A DNA stretch of 64,000 nt from Acephala macrosclerotiorum (GCA_014904845.1 MU119207.1:62001-126000), one strand, 5' to 3'. Shown: positions 1-10,942, counted from the stretch's first letter. The notes: a model not told the origin generated them from the letters alone. A program made the numbers and translations.

Positions 1-594
1 TTCACCCCCTCGGGCTGGCCCACTATACCAGCTCGTTCATAGCTCTCCTTGTCCAAGTGCAATATCAAGACTCCTGGCGAACATGTCAATTTGGACCTTG
101 CCTTCGAGATCTTGAGTCATACCTTCTCTCAAAGAATAGACATTGTCCACGCCAATCTTGCCTTCAGAAAGCATCAGAATGTTACCTTAAAGTCATGTTA
201 GTTGAGTACATGACAGTAAAAAGAAATATACTTGACAGGGGGTTTTGACGTGATCCCACCTTTCTTGATGTACTCATTGAAGAATTCTCCTCGCAGCAGA
301 GCTGCCAACGGGAGGATGACTCGGCTATAGGAAGCCAGAGGAAGGTTGGTCATTAGGTCGTGTTTGATAATCTCATAGATCTCTTCTGGTAGGATTAGTT
401 CGACCTAGAACATATTCGTGAGAAAGACTTCATCGTATTATGGAACCACGTACTTTCTGAATAAAATCTTGCTTCAAAATGACCGAGAACGGCTTTCTCT
501 TCACAGGGGGCTGTTTTGGGTCGATATGTCCCAGAACTCCATGGGTGACGTAGCATTTCGCTGCATTCTTGGTCTCGGCGGGAAAGTCCAACAT
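1..594 (-). CDS. RPP40: RNase P/MRP subunit Rpp40, 5' part (truncated by window edge)
   Basis: Protein subunit of nuclear RNase P, which removes tRNA 5' leaders. The visible coding part is complement(join(<1..73,123..185,260..404,454..594)); the rest lies left of the window. The start chosen gives MLDFPAETKNAAKCYVTHG, followed by H-x-D-P-K-Q, the N-terminal pattern I recall for fungal Rpp40. Splicing at three GT-AG introns (49, 74 and 49 nt) joins 'LLRGEFFNEYIKKGN' to 'ILMLSEGKIGVDNVYSLREG' and then 'LHLDKESYERAGIVGQPEGV'. The IKKG and LDK-x-x-YE-x-x-G segments are also found in human RPP40. Without these introns the frame meets early stops, which supports the splice choices. It diverges from TRM11. 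The family call rests on recalled motifs, not a search. Confidence 0.72.
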
Positions 595-839
595 CTTAAT
601 TTGTGCTGTGAATATGTTACCTCGAGGCGATGAAGCTCGATAGGAGATATAAAAAGTCCGAACAGGGTTAGCGTCTGGGATGCTGTTTTGCAGGGTCCCG
701 CACTAAGCGTCCTCCACAGAAATTCAACTCAACAACCATCGCAAGATTTACAAATCAAATTAGCCCGACAAGCTATCAACAAGTCTTGAACTCATGGATG
801 GGAATATTCTTTCTAGAATAAGATCTAGCAACAAGCACG
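595..839. promoter_or_regulatory. divergent RPP40/TRM11 intergenic region
   Basis: This 245-bp gap lies between the two divergent start codons and must hold both promoters and both 5' leaders. No further coding potential is needed here. An in-frame extension of RPP40 upstream of the chosen ATG runs only to a TAG at about 705 on the minus strand, preceded by no good start codon. Confidence 0.55.
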
Positions 840-2310
840 ATGGAGTACATGATCAGATTCACCCAGGTTCATGAGACCTTCCGTCTCGCAGAAATTAATG
901 CCCTGGCAATTCTGGAGAACACTGGCATAGAAATCCTCTCTTATAGTCCTACCGTAAGTGCTTACCTCGGTACTTCTATTTCATACTCACCCGCTTCAGT
1001 CACCATTTTGCTTCATCAGGTTACCATCGGAGGAAGCGGCCATCAAATTGGTCCGCCGAAGCATTCTTGCAAAGTCCATTTATGAAGTCTGGGGAAAAGG
1101 CAAAAACTATGACGAAGTTCACGCAGACGTCCAGAAAACCTCAAGTAATTTGTGGCATCTCTACAAAGAGGCATCTTTCAAATTTTCATTCGACGCCTTC
1201 CAAGGATCACGTTCCGTGGCAGAGCAGCGAAAGCTGATCGAAGGTTTTCATTTCCTTGGATTCGAGGGCCCAATCAAGATGAAGGGCGCAGAGCAGGATT
1301 TCTGTATATGTGAGGACTGGCAGTTCGATGCTGTTGGTCTTGGTGTCCCCGAGCCAGAGTCAATCTGTCTTGGACGCTACCTTGGTGGCAGTGAGCGGGA
1401 TATTGTCGGCAAGTACGACTTGAAGAAGAGGAAATACATCTGCACTACATCTATGGATGCAGAGCTTGCTCTCATAACAGCAAACATCACTCTGGCGGCA
1501 CCAGGAAAACTATTCTACGATCCGTTTGTTGGCTCTGGCAGCTTCCCAGTTGCGGCTGCTCATTTCGGGGCTCTTGCCTTTGGCAGTGACATCGACGGGA
1601 GAAGTATCAGAGGAAAAGGCAAGACCAACCTACTTGCCAATTTCGTCCAGTATGGTCTCACAGATCAATTCGGAGATAGTTTTGTTGCAGACTTGACGAA
1701 TACCCCATTACGAATAGCCAGATTGTTTGATGGGATCGTTTGTGATCCGCCGTATGGTGTGCGAGAAGGACTTAAAGTTTTGGGCAGTAGAGACCCAACC
1801 AAAGGGAAAGAGGTAGTCTTTAGAGACGGAAAAGCCCATCACGAGTAAGCGATGCTCCCCTTCAAACCTTCGTTCGCCATTTTGCTAAAGTTCCCAAAGA
1901 GAAGACAACTACATCCCTCCAAAGAGACCTTACAGCTTCCTTGCGATGCTAGATGATATCCTCGAATTTGCGGTTATATCACTGGTCGATCATGGCCGGT
2001 TGTCATTCTGGATGCCGACCGCTAACGACCAAGACCAAGAAATAAAGATTCCACAGCATCCGTGCTTGCAGATCACGAGTGTGTGTACACAGACGTTCAA
2101 TAGATGTGAGTCTCATAGTCGATACTACCGTGTCAATACTAATGTATCACAGGGTCACGGAGACTTATCACGTACCGGAGAATACCAGATGCGGAAGTCG
2201 TCGAAAGAGACGCGCGCACAGAAAGAGCGAAAGAGAACGGGGTAAATGCTGACGATCTCAATCCATTCAGAAAGGGCTATTTCAAGGGGTTCAAACCAAT
2301 CTTGAAGTGA
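840..2310 (+). CDS. TRM11: tRNA (guanine10-N2)-methyltransferase catalytic subunit Trm11
   Basis: Methylates G10 of tRNAs to m2G together with the zinc-binding activator Trm112, in the cytoplasm. CDS join(840..953,1000..1844,1900..2105,2153..2310), 440 aa, close to the 433 aa of yeast Trm11. The N-terminal THUMP-like part begins MEYMIRFTQVHETFRLAEI. The SAM-binding loop is DPFVGSGS (Asp at about residue 212) and the catalytic motif IV is DPPYGVRE (Asp at about 287). The region YIPPKRPYSFLAMLDDILEF and the C-terminal WSRRLITYRR are typical of the family. Intron 2 has two possible acceptors, after 1890 or 1899. Both keep the frame and differ by three residues. The last intron splits the Trp codon of WSRRL. 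Confidence 0.93.
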
Positions 2311-2955
2311 AGGGGAGATTACCTCCAAATTTCAGTGTTCAATATCCTACCCAGGCTATCCGAAGTTTGCTGTCATGTGTAGAAATTCTCTCACAAAGTG
2401 GGCTTTGAGGAAGGACCCAAAGATAGACGTCACGTCGCCGTCAGATCTCCACAAATACAACATCACAGGAAGACGACTCTGGAAATGGAGAAATGGAAAA
2501 ACGGTGTCTGACAGAGCGATATTGACAACACCGCTGGTCACTCAATAGTACCAAGTCGAGTGTGGGCTTTCAACGATGCATCATGCGACCAGGTGCCCGC
2601 CTGTCCAGGCCATTTAGACGGGGACAATTATACCCTTACAATATGGGCTGGTGAACTAGAAATCGATAAGGAGACAATGAGACAGTGTCACTGCACAATG
2701 TCGCCTTCTAAGGAACTACGAACCCCTGACTTATTTTGAACACCACTTCATTAAATTTTGTTGACTTTAGTATTGCAGATGGCAAGTGCCACCCTTCATA
2801 ACCCTGTTTATTTGCAGTCAATCTTATTTCAAAGAGCGTCGTGGGCATGGCCCTGTTCATTACATACACTGTACCCATAGATCGCTTAAGATGTCAACCT
2901 CTAGGATGTAATAACCTTTCCCTTTCGAACTCGAAGCCATGTTTAGCGTGTCTCA
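2311..2955. other. intergenic, no gene seen
   Basis: About 645 bp between the converging 3' ends of TRM11 and the disrupted gene at 2956. The only open frame, 61 codons on the minus strand at 2356-2541, has no recognisable motif. I see nothing else here. Confidence 0.5.
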
Positions 2956-3414
2956 TTAGTCATTATGCTCGTTCAAAAGTTTCTCGAGCGTGAATCCCAG
3001 CCACAGTTTCTTCGCTCCATCCTTATACTTCTCCACCTCGTGAGTGGGATCGAGATGTAGTTGCCCACGGAGCGCGTCCGCAAGCTCGTCTAGCGTGCCG
3101 CTTCCATATTCCGAGCCCTTGCCCAAAGAGTAGGTTTTTCGAGCCGCGGAAGACTTGAGATTCGCAGCATCTACCAGGAATCCTTCAAATGGGCTGGAGT
3201 TGAGGGCTGTGCCCTCATCGATGATTGGCATATTCATATTGGTATACGCCGACGCAGAGCTTTGAACCCTCTTGCTTTCTCGATTAGGACCACTGGTGTA
3301 TCTCGCCACGTTGGTGCTAGTTAATGGAGTTGCCTCATATCCTCCATCGACGAACACCTTGTCCAAGTCCTGTTCACTCAGATCGCCATAATAGACCCCT
3401 GATCGCTTATCATG

Positions 3415-3424
3415 GTCGGAGGGC

Positions 3425-3428
<4 letters not shown>
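3415..3428. repeat. target-site duplication, left copy
   Basis: GTCGGAGGGCATGA, identical to 4369-4382. The bases flanking each copy differ, so the duplication is exactly 14 bp. Confidence 0.8.

Positions 3429-3473
<45 letters not shown>
3429..3473. repeat. (GTA)15 microsatellite
   Basis: Fifteen perfect GTA units form the plus-strand left end of the insertion. Read on the minus strand in one frame they encode a run of leucines, so the apparent 181-codon poly-Leu ORF crossing it is a fusion of element tail and host exon. Confidence 0.95.
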
Positions 3474-4368
3474 TTGATTTGCGACCCATAAAGCGGATCA
3501 ACCTCTAGGGCTACTGTCTTAGACCTCCCATGGAGTACGGGATCGTACTAAGCTCAGGAATTATATACAAAGTCCTACTTGCAAAAAGAGCTAAAACTAC
3601 GAGGAGAAAAAGACTTCTCTTTGCAAATAGTCTCGAGTCTCTAGTCTCGCAGTATTCTAGCTCTCTTATATAATCCAAGAAAGCATTTCACACTCGAGTG
3701 TTTAGCTAAAAGGCTATTTAATTGTGTTTTTCTCTTTCGATCGAAATAATACACAAATAGTTTAATACTACTTAGAGAGGTATTTAAACTTTATATTACT
3801 AGAACTCTAAAAATCTCGAAAAGCGTAAACCAGCTCAAAAAACTCTATAGACAAGTTTCTAGCAATAGTATTATAGACTTTTTTCTAAGTGGTCGCGATT
3901 ATAAAAGCGCAATATTAATCTCTTTATAAATCTAGAGTATGTTCATCGAGCTTCTTTTTTTCTCTCCAATCTTTTTCTCTCGTCGCAGCCTTCTTTTCTC
4001 TTATAACCGCAAATACAATAGTATATTGCAATATCTTTTTCCACCTCTCTAAAACCGTGCTCTCGCCTTTCCTTTTTTGTAGTGTTTACTAGCTCGAGTA
4101 TATATTTTCGTGAATATAAATAGTAGAGATCTAACTAGAAAAAAGAAAAATATCGTAAAAAGAGTATATCGTAAATTGAATCGCAAATTGATTATCGTAA
4201 AAAAAGCTATAGTAACTTGTTCGAGATCGTGAAAAACTATCGATAAAAGAAAACCTCTTTGTGCACATTGCGATTGCTTCCGTTAGCTCTACAGACTCTC
4301 TCTCGAGAGAGCTGGAGGTTCGTAAGCCAAGCACCATCGTACAGGTGGGAGTTCGTCTTTGCCAGCCC
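3429..4368 (-). mobile_element. 940-bp retroelement-like insertion with (TAC)15 tail
   Basis: The segment lies between two identical 14-bp direct repeats (GTCGGAGGGCATGA at 3415-3428 and 4369-4382). Its left end is 15 copies of GTA, which on the minus strand is a 3'-terminal (TAC)15 tail placed immediately before the target duplication. A simple-repeat tail plus a 10-20 bp target duplication is the signature of target-primed insertion by a LINE, or of a SINE using LINE machinery. The interior from about 3540 to 4250 is strongly AT-rich and has no usable ORF, so the element is either a 5'-truncated or decayed LINE or a non-autonomous element. The first 110 bp of the element on the minus strand (4368 down to about 4260) are not AT-rich. 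The class assignment is inference. The insertion with target duplication is read directly. Confidence 0.6.
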
Positions 4369-4382
4369 GTCGGAGGGCATGA
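4369..4382. repeat. target-site duplication, right copy
   Basis: Second copy of GTCGGAGGGCATGA. In the host reading frame (minus strand) it encodes F/L-MPSD, as the left copy does. Confidence 0.8.
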
Positions 4383-5297
4383 ACGACATCGAAGAGAAGT
4401 CATCCAGCATTGGTAGGAGTGATTTATTAATGAAGGAGAAGTCATAGAGCTGCGGTCCACGGGATGGGATACTGACTGGGTCAGGCTGACTGGCGGAAGT
4501 GTCAAAGGGAACAACGCCCACCCAAGCCTCAATTAACCCTACCAGATCCTGTTAAGGTTGAGAAAAGCCGGTCCGTATTCCAACTACTGTCGACCAAGGT
4601 TGGATATGTACGAACATTCTTCCGTTCGTGTTCGAGCTCCCGGGATTCTGGTCTTTTCATCGTGCTCTGTGTAAAGTGTTGCATGTCCAGCCCAGGCCTA
4701 GAGTTTCCTGTGGCCGTGAGAATTTGCCCATGGTGTTCCTTGATAGCCCGATAGGAAGGAGAGGCGCTTTTTGTGTGAAGTCGGCGACTATTTGAGCATA
4801 GGTAACATTCCGAAAGACAATGACGGCTGCGAGCCTCACCTGTTCGAAAAGCAGTTGTCTTTAACTTAAGTTAATGTTGCATACGGCGTTTCCCTCTGAA
4901 TCACATCACAGAGATGCCCATCTGCCTCTATCCAGTCCACCCGCTGCTGCGCTCCTTCTGTGATGTCCCAATGCCCCCACTCCCCGTGATTTTTGATGTA
5001 GCGAGCTCTAACGGTGCTATATGGTGCTGTTGGAAAGCGATCTCTATTCCTGAGACCGTTAGCGTTGATATCAAGATGTCTTTGCCATTGGCAGACGTAC
5101 TCGGGTATGAACCCATCATCCAAAGCGTAATTGAAAACGTCTTCATGTTTCTAGTCAGATTTCGGTCTGTAGCCCTCTCATAACTTATCGATCTTCGTGT
5201 AGGTATAAGACATTTCAGACAACTGCGTGTGGGCCGTACGATAGCTTCCGAAAAGGATCACGATGGTCGCGAAAATTGCGATAACAACGTATTTCAT

Positions 5298-8092
5298 GAT
5301 ATCGGAAGCCTCGAATGGAATGTGAGCGCAGCTCTATCCTTGAGAAGAGAACGCTCGAAAAACCGGCAAGGCAAGAAGAAGAGAATGAAAGGAAGAGAAA
5401 AAGGTCTGGACTAAGTCCAAGGAGGAGGAGAAAGGTACAATGAAGAAGAAGAGACTCTTCAATCCCCCAACAACAATATCAAACAGAGAGAGAGGTGGCG
5501 GTGAGAAGACATCTTTTAGATACGATTCCGCTTCCCCCTTTCTGGCATCCCAAGAACTTCGTAGTCCGACCTCCTGCTCAATAGTCTCTTCACCTCTTTC
5601 ATTTCAAGTTCATGGCGTGTTCAAACATCTCGTGTGGTCTGTTTCTAGTTCCGGTAAGTGTCAAATTACCAAGCGGTTTGTCGAGAGGCGATCTCAATAT
5701 TGTCTAGGAACCCTGATGTCGAATAGTTCCCTCACCCGCCTGCTATTGGCTGCCAAGGTCGTTGTACCTGTAGTAGATCAGGATAGTGCAGCCCTTCAGC
5801 ATCAACCATAATAGGAACTAAGCCCGTTACAAGATAGGCTACTCTAGAACCCTTCTTTCAGCAGCACCGACGGAACTTTATTTCTGACTCGAAACGTCCA
5901 CCTAGCTCCAAGTCAAATGAGTTATCAGAATGTCAACTCATGATGTTGTGCAATTGAACATCTGTTGGAAATGAGTTAGGAATGGATGCTGGCTCTATCG
6001 AAAGGTGGAATGGCTCAAAGAAAGCCAAGTTCAAGCGCATTTGTTCACGGATAGGTCGAAGAGTGTTGTCCAAGAGTACGAGAAAGGGTGCTTCAAGCCG
6101 CAGCCGTACCATGAATGGTGGGACAAACGTGGCTGAAGCTTCTTCGAGATGCATGTGTCAATCATTGATGCTGGGCACATTTTTCCTTGTTCAAACATAG
6201 AAACGCGTTTTCCAGTCGTTCTGGTGTCAGGCTTAGGGGAGACTGATTTACCCCTGGATTTTTCGGCTATCTGACAGCAGGGCATTTGGAGCCCCTTGGT
6301 GTGGAGACTGGCATATGTTTAATAACCGATGCTCGGTGAGATTATCGACGAACCTTATTCGAGTGGAAAAGTTTTCGCAGCACGGAAGTTCAGGGACCTT
6401 GCAGGATGGCTATTCGGAATAGGAACCGCCTACTGCAGGTGCCAGGTACAACAGTTCTAGCCCGTCAGCGTGGCCCGTCACGTTGGTTCGGGCTTTTATA
6501 CTGAAATCCGCTCCGTAACAAGTGCGCTAGCTCAAATTTAGGACTTGTTCAACTTACTAGCCAGGAAAATCCTCTGAACGCTCACACCGTCTGGGGAGAC
6601 CCACAAATTGCATCCTGACTAGAAGGTCATTTCAGACCGCAAACGTTCAATCTATCATAATGCAACTCCTTTCTAGCTGAGACGTTGATCTGTACCAGAA
6701 GTGTTCAGTTCAGATCCGAGTGATAGAGGGCTATCGATGTCCAGACACGGTTGGGTTGTTCAAGGTGACGTGCTTCGAGAGCCTTGTCGGATCTTGCATT
6801 CAACACTGAACGCTTGATCAGAAAAGGAACGCTGGGAACAGCACGGCAGTCGGATTCCTAGCGGCACCGCTTGGTTGCCCAGCACCAGTAGGCAGCCTCA
6901 CGGAGTACGCCCTTAAATCCTTGATGTTCTCGTCATGTTTAAACCACTTTAAACTTTGTCCTAACGTCCCACGTGAGTGTGCTGAACAAATCCTCCAAAG
7001 GAACTTGAATGGGGCAACGCCATTTCAACTGTACCGCTGTGAAGTGGAGCCTCTGGATTTAGGATTGAGGAGAACATCGAACTGAGGTATGAACTGAAAC
7101 TTAATCTGAAGTGGTATCCAGCTGTACACCCATTCCTTGAGCACGTACAATAGGAATCGCGTACGTAAGTAACTAGCCGCATCCTGTTCTTATTCTTCAC
7201 AATGCCTATCCATCTACACAAAGACTTCGTCCAAGCAAATCATCTCCGCTCAACTCCACCTCCGAACACTCTTCGAACAGCCAGAAATCGAAAGCAGGCA
7301 TGTCTTTCACACTCTCAGCTACCGAGTTGGCATTCGCGGGCATCTTCGGCATCTCGGGCCTTGCCATCAGTGTTCTTTAGCCTAGAAAGATTCATTAAAG
7401 CCACGAGGTATTCCTTGAAGGTTCGTATTCTCGGCAAGATATTGTGAGAAGAGACTGGGACCGACGTACTCGCAGCGATTGGAATAGTCAAAACATCAGT
7501 CCGAAAACAAGGAACTGGGGATATTGAGGTGCCAGATGCCAACCATGGGGAAGATGCAGTCAGCCATAGCTCTTCGTTCTCCACGATGCTTTGGGCTCTG
7601 ACGAAGCCAGGTGGAGGGAGAATAGAGGACATTGAAATAAGTCAAGTTGAAACCTAGAAACAGAGAGATTTTGTAAGATAGTACGGAGGATGATGGAAGC
7701 AATATGATCGGGGTTTGAACCATAATCTCTGTATGATATATCAGTCCTATGGCACAATCTTCTAAGTCTGACTGACCAGCTTTCTATGTGCCCTCAAACG
7801 CCATGGAGCAACTAACAGAAGCTTCTATTTCCTGACAACATAGTGATGCCAAATCTCGAGTCTGTCTGCGTACCGTATCGGAGCTTCCTTCGGTATTATG
7901 TAATGTAAACATTGTGGAAGCTTCTCCCTAATCTAGCAAACTCTGGGCAGCATAGACAATCGTACAAGTCGTACAACCTAACGCCCATCAATGCAAGGTA
8001 TTCCCATCTAACCAAACAGAATTCACCAGACCTTACAGTCTTCTATCGTACCCTCGTTGTTCCTGGAAATAACGTACGCAATGTCTTATCAT
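5298..8092. other. 2.8-kb region without a supported gene
   Basis: Several open frames of 60-120 codons overlap on both strands (for example 5440-5811 plus, 6031-6285 minus, 7315-7632 minus) without recognisable motifs or coherent splice sites. A 26-codon ORF starting at 7300 reads MSFTLSATELAFAGIFGISG and could be a membrane segment, but it ends at 7381 and has no continuation I can find. The block at 7202-7760 is the likeliest place for a missed short gene. Confidence 0.4.
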
Positions 8093-8668
8093 CTATAATT
8101 TCTCTCTGTTCCGTATCCGTTCCATCTCTTTTATAATGCCCTCTCTTAGATTCTTAGCAAGTTCAGCAGCTTTATCGTCATCTATCTCGCTCCTTTGGCC
8201 TCGACCAAACATCGTGAACGATTTATTTCGCAACTCGGGCGTCAGAGCAGGTCGAGGTATGATATGGAAGTGTACGTGCTGCACAACTTGTGCAGCAGCA
8301 GCTCCTAATAACAGAAAAGTGTCAGTATATGTGCTAGAGAAAGTTTCACGAGATAATAGCTCACCGTTGTTCTGGACGATATTCCAATCAAAAACACCCG
8401 TCACACTTGCAAGCACGCGACTGAGTTTCGACAACCACATTCCCAACTCCCTCGATTCCTCTTCTGTCACATCCGACACTTTCTCATGATGTTTACGTGT
8501 AGTGACCAGTAGATGCCCTGGCGACAGTGGCATGATATCCAAGAATGCAAGGCATAGCGGCGTGCTGAGGACGACAAATGCCGAGGGAGAGATGAGCTCG
8601 TAGTTGGCGCTGGGAGATTCGGAGGGAGGAAAGTGCTCTGCAATGTTGCAGAAAGGGCAGCCGGTCAT
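8093..8668 (-). CDS. HIT-domain nucleotide hydrolase
   Basis: Histidine-triad protein, a family that hydrolyses nucleoside phosphoramidates or dinucleotides. CDS complement(join(8093..8304,8365..8668)), 171 aa. The catalytic triad motif is HVHFHIIPR (H-x-H-x-H) near residue 120. The N-terminal MTGCPFCNIAE holds the Cys-x-x-Cys of the zinc-binding HIT subgroup. Removing the 60-nt intron joins NNG to AAAAQVV, matching the usual 'QNNGxAAGQxVxHxHxH' layout. Because the intron length is a multiple of three and has no stop, an unspliced reading is open but puts 20 foreign residues just before the active site. The frame is also open upstream to an ATG at 8863, which would add a 65-residue Arg/Ser-rich extension. 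Confidence 0.88.
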   Translation of the reverse strand: MTGCPFCNIAEHFPPSESPSANYELISPSAFVVLSTPLCLAFLDIMPLSPGHLLVTTRKHHEKVSDVTEEESRELGMWLSKLSRVLASVTGVFDWNIVQNNGELLSRETFSSTYTDTFLLLGAAAAQVVQHVHFHIIPRPALTPELRNKSFTMFGRGQRSEIDDDKAAELAKNLREGIIKEMERIRNREKL

Positions 8669-9250
8669 ATCGCTGAGAGCTGAGATTGATGGTCCACCAG
8701 CGAGATCAACGTCGCGGTCGTTATCGCATTGAGCACATGTCGGGTTTGGTTTGTTTTTTGCTTGCTTGCTTGCTTGGATCTTGGTCGTGATAGCTTCATT
8801 TCTAAGCGAAGACCTCGGCTCAAATTGGGAAGATCGGTTCCGAGCTCTCGGATTTGGCAACATCAGCACTAGAAAGAAGCTTTCATCCTTTCTCGTAAAA
8901 CGTGGGAACCTGTCAATAACTGTAACCAAAAGCAAGGCTGATAAAATATATCGCAGACTTTCAGCCTTGTGAGTGTCGCAAACACTGCGCCTGTTGTTGA
9001 AGCCGCTGTGTTATGTCCGGTTGTACATCAGGTTAAACTCAATGAGGGGATCTAGACTTTTTGCAGATAGCCAATGGTGGATGTCCTGTCGACTCCACTT
9101 TCGTCATACATTGCGGATTTTGCTCGTCCCAAACTCCGACCCTCCACAGGACCACAATGAGGATATAATCTGTCGTGAGAACCTTACTTTTTTGGATCCC
9201 GTTCGACTTTTGGATCACCTTTGAGCAAAATCGGGTTTGAATCAAAAAAT
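8669..9250. promoter_or_regulatory. divergent HIT/plr1 intergenic region
   Basis: About 580 bp between divergent starts. It includes a short (CTTG)n tract near 8757-8776. The HIT side is open as an in-frame extension as far as 8863, so part of it may be coding or 5' UTR. Confidence 0.4.
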
Positions 9251-10942
9251 ATGCCTCAACTTGTAGGAAAAGAGATTGGGCCCATTGGTTAGTCGCCTCT
9301 GAGAACAAATGTCCCACTTCTGTGGTGTCTCTGCCGAAGTGTGCAGGGCAAAATTACTGACTTCGAGATGTCGGGGCGTGATTAGGCTACGGTTTGATGG
9401 TAATGCCATAATCATCAGTTTTCTCTCATTTACTGACAAGCTAAGGGTCTCACGTGGCGAGTAAAACCACCTTCTGAAGAGCAAGCATTTGAAGCTATGA
9501 AAGCTGCTCTTGCTGCTGGCTGTAACTTCTGGAATGGTCGGTCCAACTTCACCTTTACTGTTTACATGACAGACTTCTCAAGAGGTCAACTCCTCGACCT
9601 ATGAACAACGCTTGCTAATTCGCTCACTAGGTGGCGAAATTTACGGCCCTCCAGATGCAAATTCTTTGCAGCTTCTCAACAAGTACTTCACGAAGTACCC
9701 CGAAGACGTAAGGACAGCCAGCTTCCAAATCTTGAAAACGGTAGACTGATTCCGTGTTAAAAAACAGGCCGACAAGGTGGTGCTCAGTATCAAGGTATGA
9801 GAATTTAAACTTTCACTGATATTAACTCTTATGGAGCAATGGGTATGGAAATAGTTATGCTCTTCTGCTAGAGCTTTGCTTCTCTAGCGAAAGAGTCAAA
9901 GCAAATACTATCTCAAGAACCACGCTTACTGTCTAATAGGGAGGACTTAAAAATATGCATCCTGACGGAAGGTGACTAGCCACAGGCCCCGGGAGTTCTC
10001 CGCTAAACCCACATTACAGCCCAGAAGGCGTCGAGCGAACAATCGAAAACTGCGTCAAGCTCCTGGATGGCAAGAAAAAGATTGACATCTTCGAATACGC
10101 AAGAGTAGACAAGGACGTTCCCATCGAGCAGACACTCAAGAACTTAGAAGAATACGTAGAAGCTGGAAAGATTGGAGGTATTGGTTTGTCTGAGGTCTCA
10201 GCTGCTACTATTGAGAGAGCTGCCAAGGTTACCAAAATTGTAGCAGTGGAAGTAGAGCTGTCTCTATGGAGCACTGACATCCTTTCGAATGGCGTTGCCA
10301 AGGCTGCCGCTGCCCACAATATCCCGATCGTTGCGTAAGTATACATAAAGAGCATGTACGGGAAGTCGAGTGCTAATGGCTGCATAGATACTCTCCCATC
10401 GGAAGAGGTGCGCACACTCTTGGTGTGAAAGAAGTGTACTGACTGGAGATTTCGGCAGGATTCCTGACTGGGGAGATCAAAAAGCCAGAAGGCAAGTCTT
10501 CCACCCTGCAGAGCAAACCTCCTTTCTTATGTCAGGGACTGGATTCCCTTGTCAACTCATAATATGGCTGATTATCGGTATACTGACTTATATTCCTCTT
10601 CCAGACATTCCAGAAGGTGATATGCGAAGGACAATGCCCAGGTTTCAGGGAGACAACTTTGAAAAGAACCTGGACCTTGTGAAGGAACTTGACAAAATCG
10701 CAAAGCAGAAAGGCTGCACTTCTGCTCAACTTGCCATAAGTTGGGTGAAATATATGTCGAACGAGGTAGGAGTACCAGTGATCCCGATTCCTGGAGCGAC
10801 GAAACAGGAGAGAGTTGTAGAGAATTCTAAGGATGTTACCTTGACCAGCGATGATGCCGCAGAGATTCGTTCGGTGCTTCGACCTTTCACGACAAGCGGC
10901 CAGCGGTATGGGGAGGCCGGAATGGCGCATATTGAAGGGTAG
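9251..10942 (+). CDS. plr1: pyridoxal reductase (aldo/keto reductase AKR8 type)
   Basis: NADPH-dependent reduction of pyridoxal to pyridoxine in vitamin B6 salvage, in the cytosol. It resembles fission yeast Plr1. CDS join(9251..9287,9386..9399,9446..9536,9631..9707,9768..9794,9940..9971,10020..10334,10388..10407,10459..10491,10605..10942), 327 aa and ten exons. Spliced text shows GPIGYGLMGLTW, NFWNGGEIYGPP (catalytic Tyr), LSIKGGL (catalytic Lys), ARVD in place of the usual HRVD (as I recall for AKR8), AYSPIGRGFLTGE and PIPGATK near the NADPH site. Exon 2 is only 14 nt. The intron after exon 9 uses a GC donor (G|GCAAGT). All phases close without a stop, so the gene looks functional despite its fragmentation. 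Confidence 0.9.

Larger units (their letters stand above)
2956..5297 (-). pseudogene. uncharacterised membrane-anchored protein gene, split by a 940-bp insertion
   Basis: I do not recognise the family. On the minus strand an ATG at 5297 starts a hydrophobic signal or anchor (MKYVVIAIFATIVILFGSYR). A downstream block at 4866-5123 contains 'EYVCQWQRHLDINANGLRN' and 'NHGEWGHWDITE'. Another at 4383-4540 contains 'GPQLYDFSFINKSLLPMLDD', and the 3' block at 2956-3414 ends in LEKLLNEHND. The last two blocks are in the same frame, and joining them across one copy of the 14-bp target duplication gives an uninterrupted reading frame through FMPSD-HDKRSG. The insertion is therefore what breaks the gene. 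Exon borders between 4540 and 5297 could not be resolved: the first intron has no clean phase-compatible acceptor, so further decay is possible. The protein would be a type II or secreted protein of unknown function. Confidence 0.45.

Noticed and set aside
2956..3501. 181-codon ORF with a run of 15 leucines
   Set aside because: The leucine run is the translated (GTA)15 tail of the insertion. Only the part from about 3414 downward is host coding sequence.
7202..7757. Competing ORFs on both strands (plus 7202-7447, minus 7315-7632 and 7560-7757)
   Set aside because: Neither has a recognisable motif or coherent splice partners. I noted the region as a possible missed gene but did not call one.
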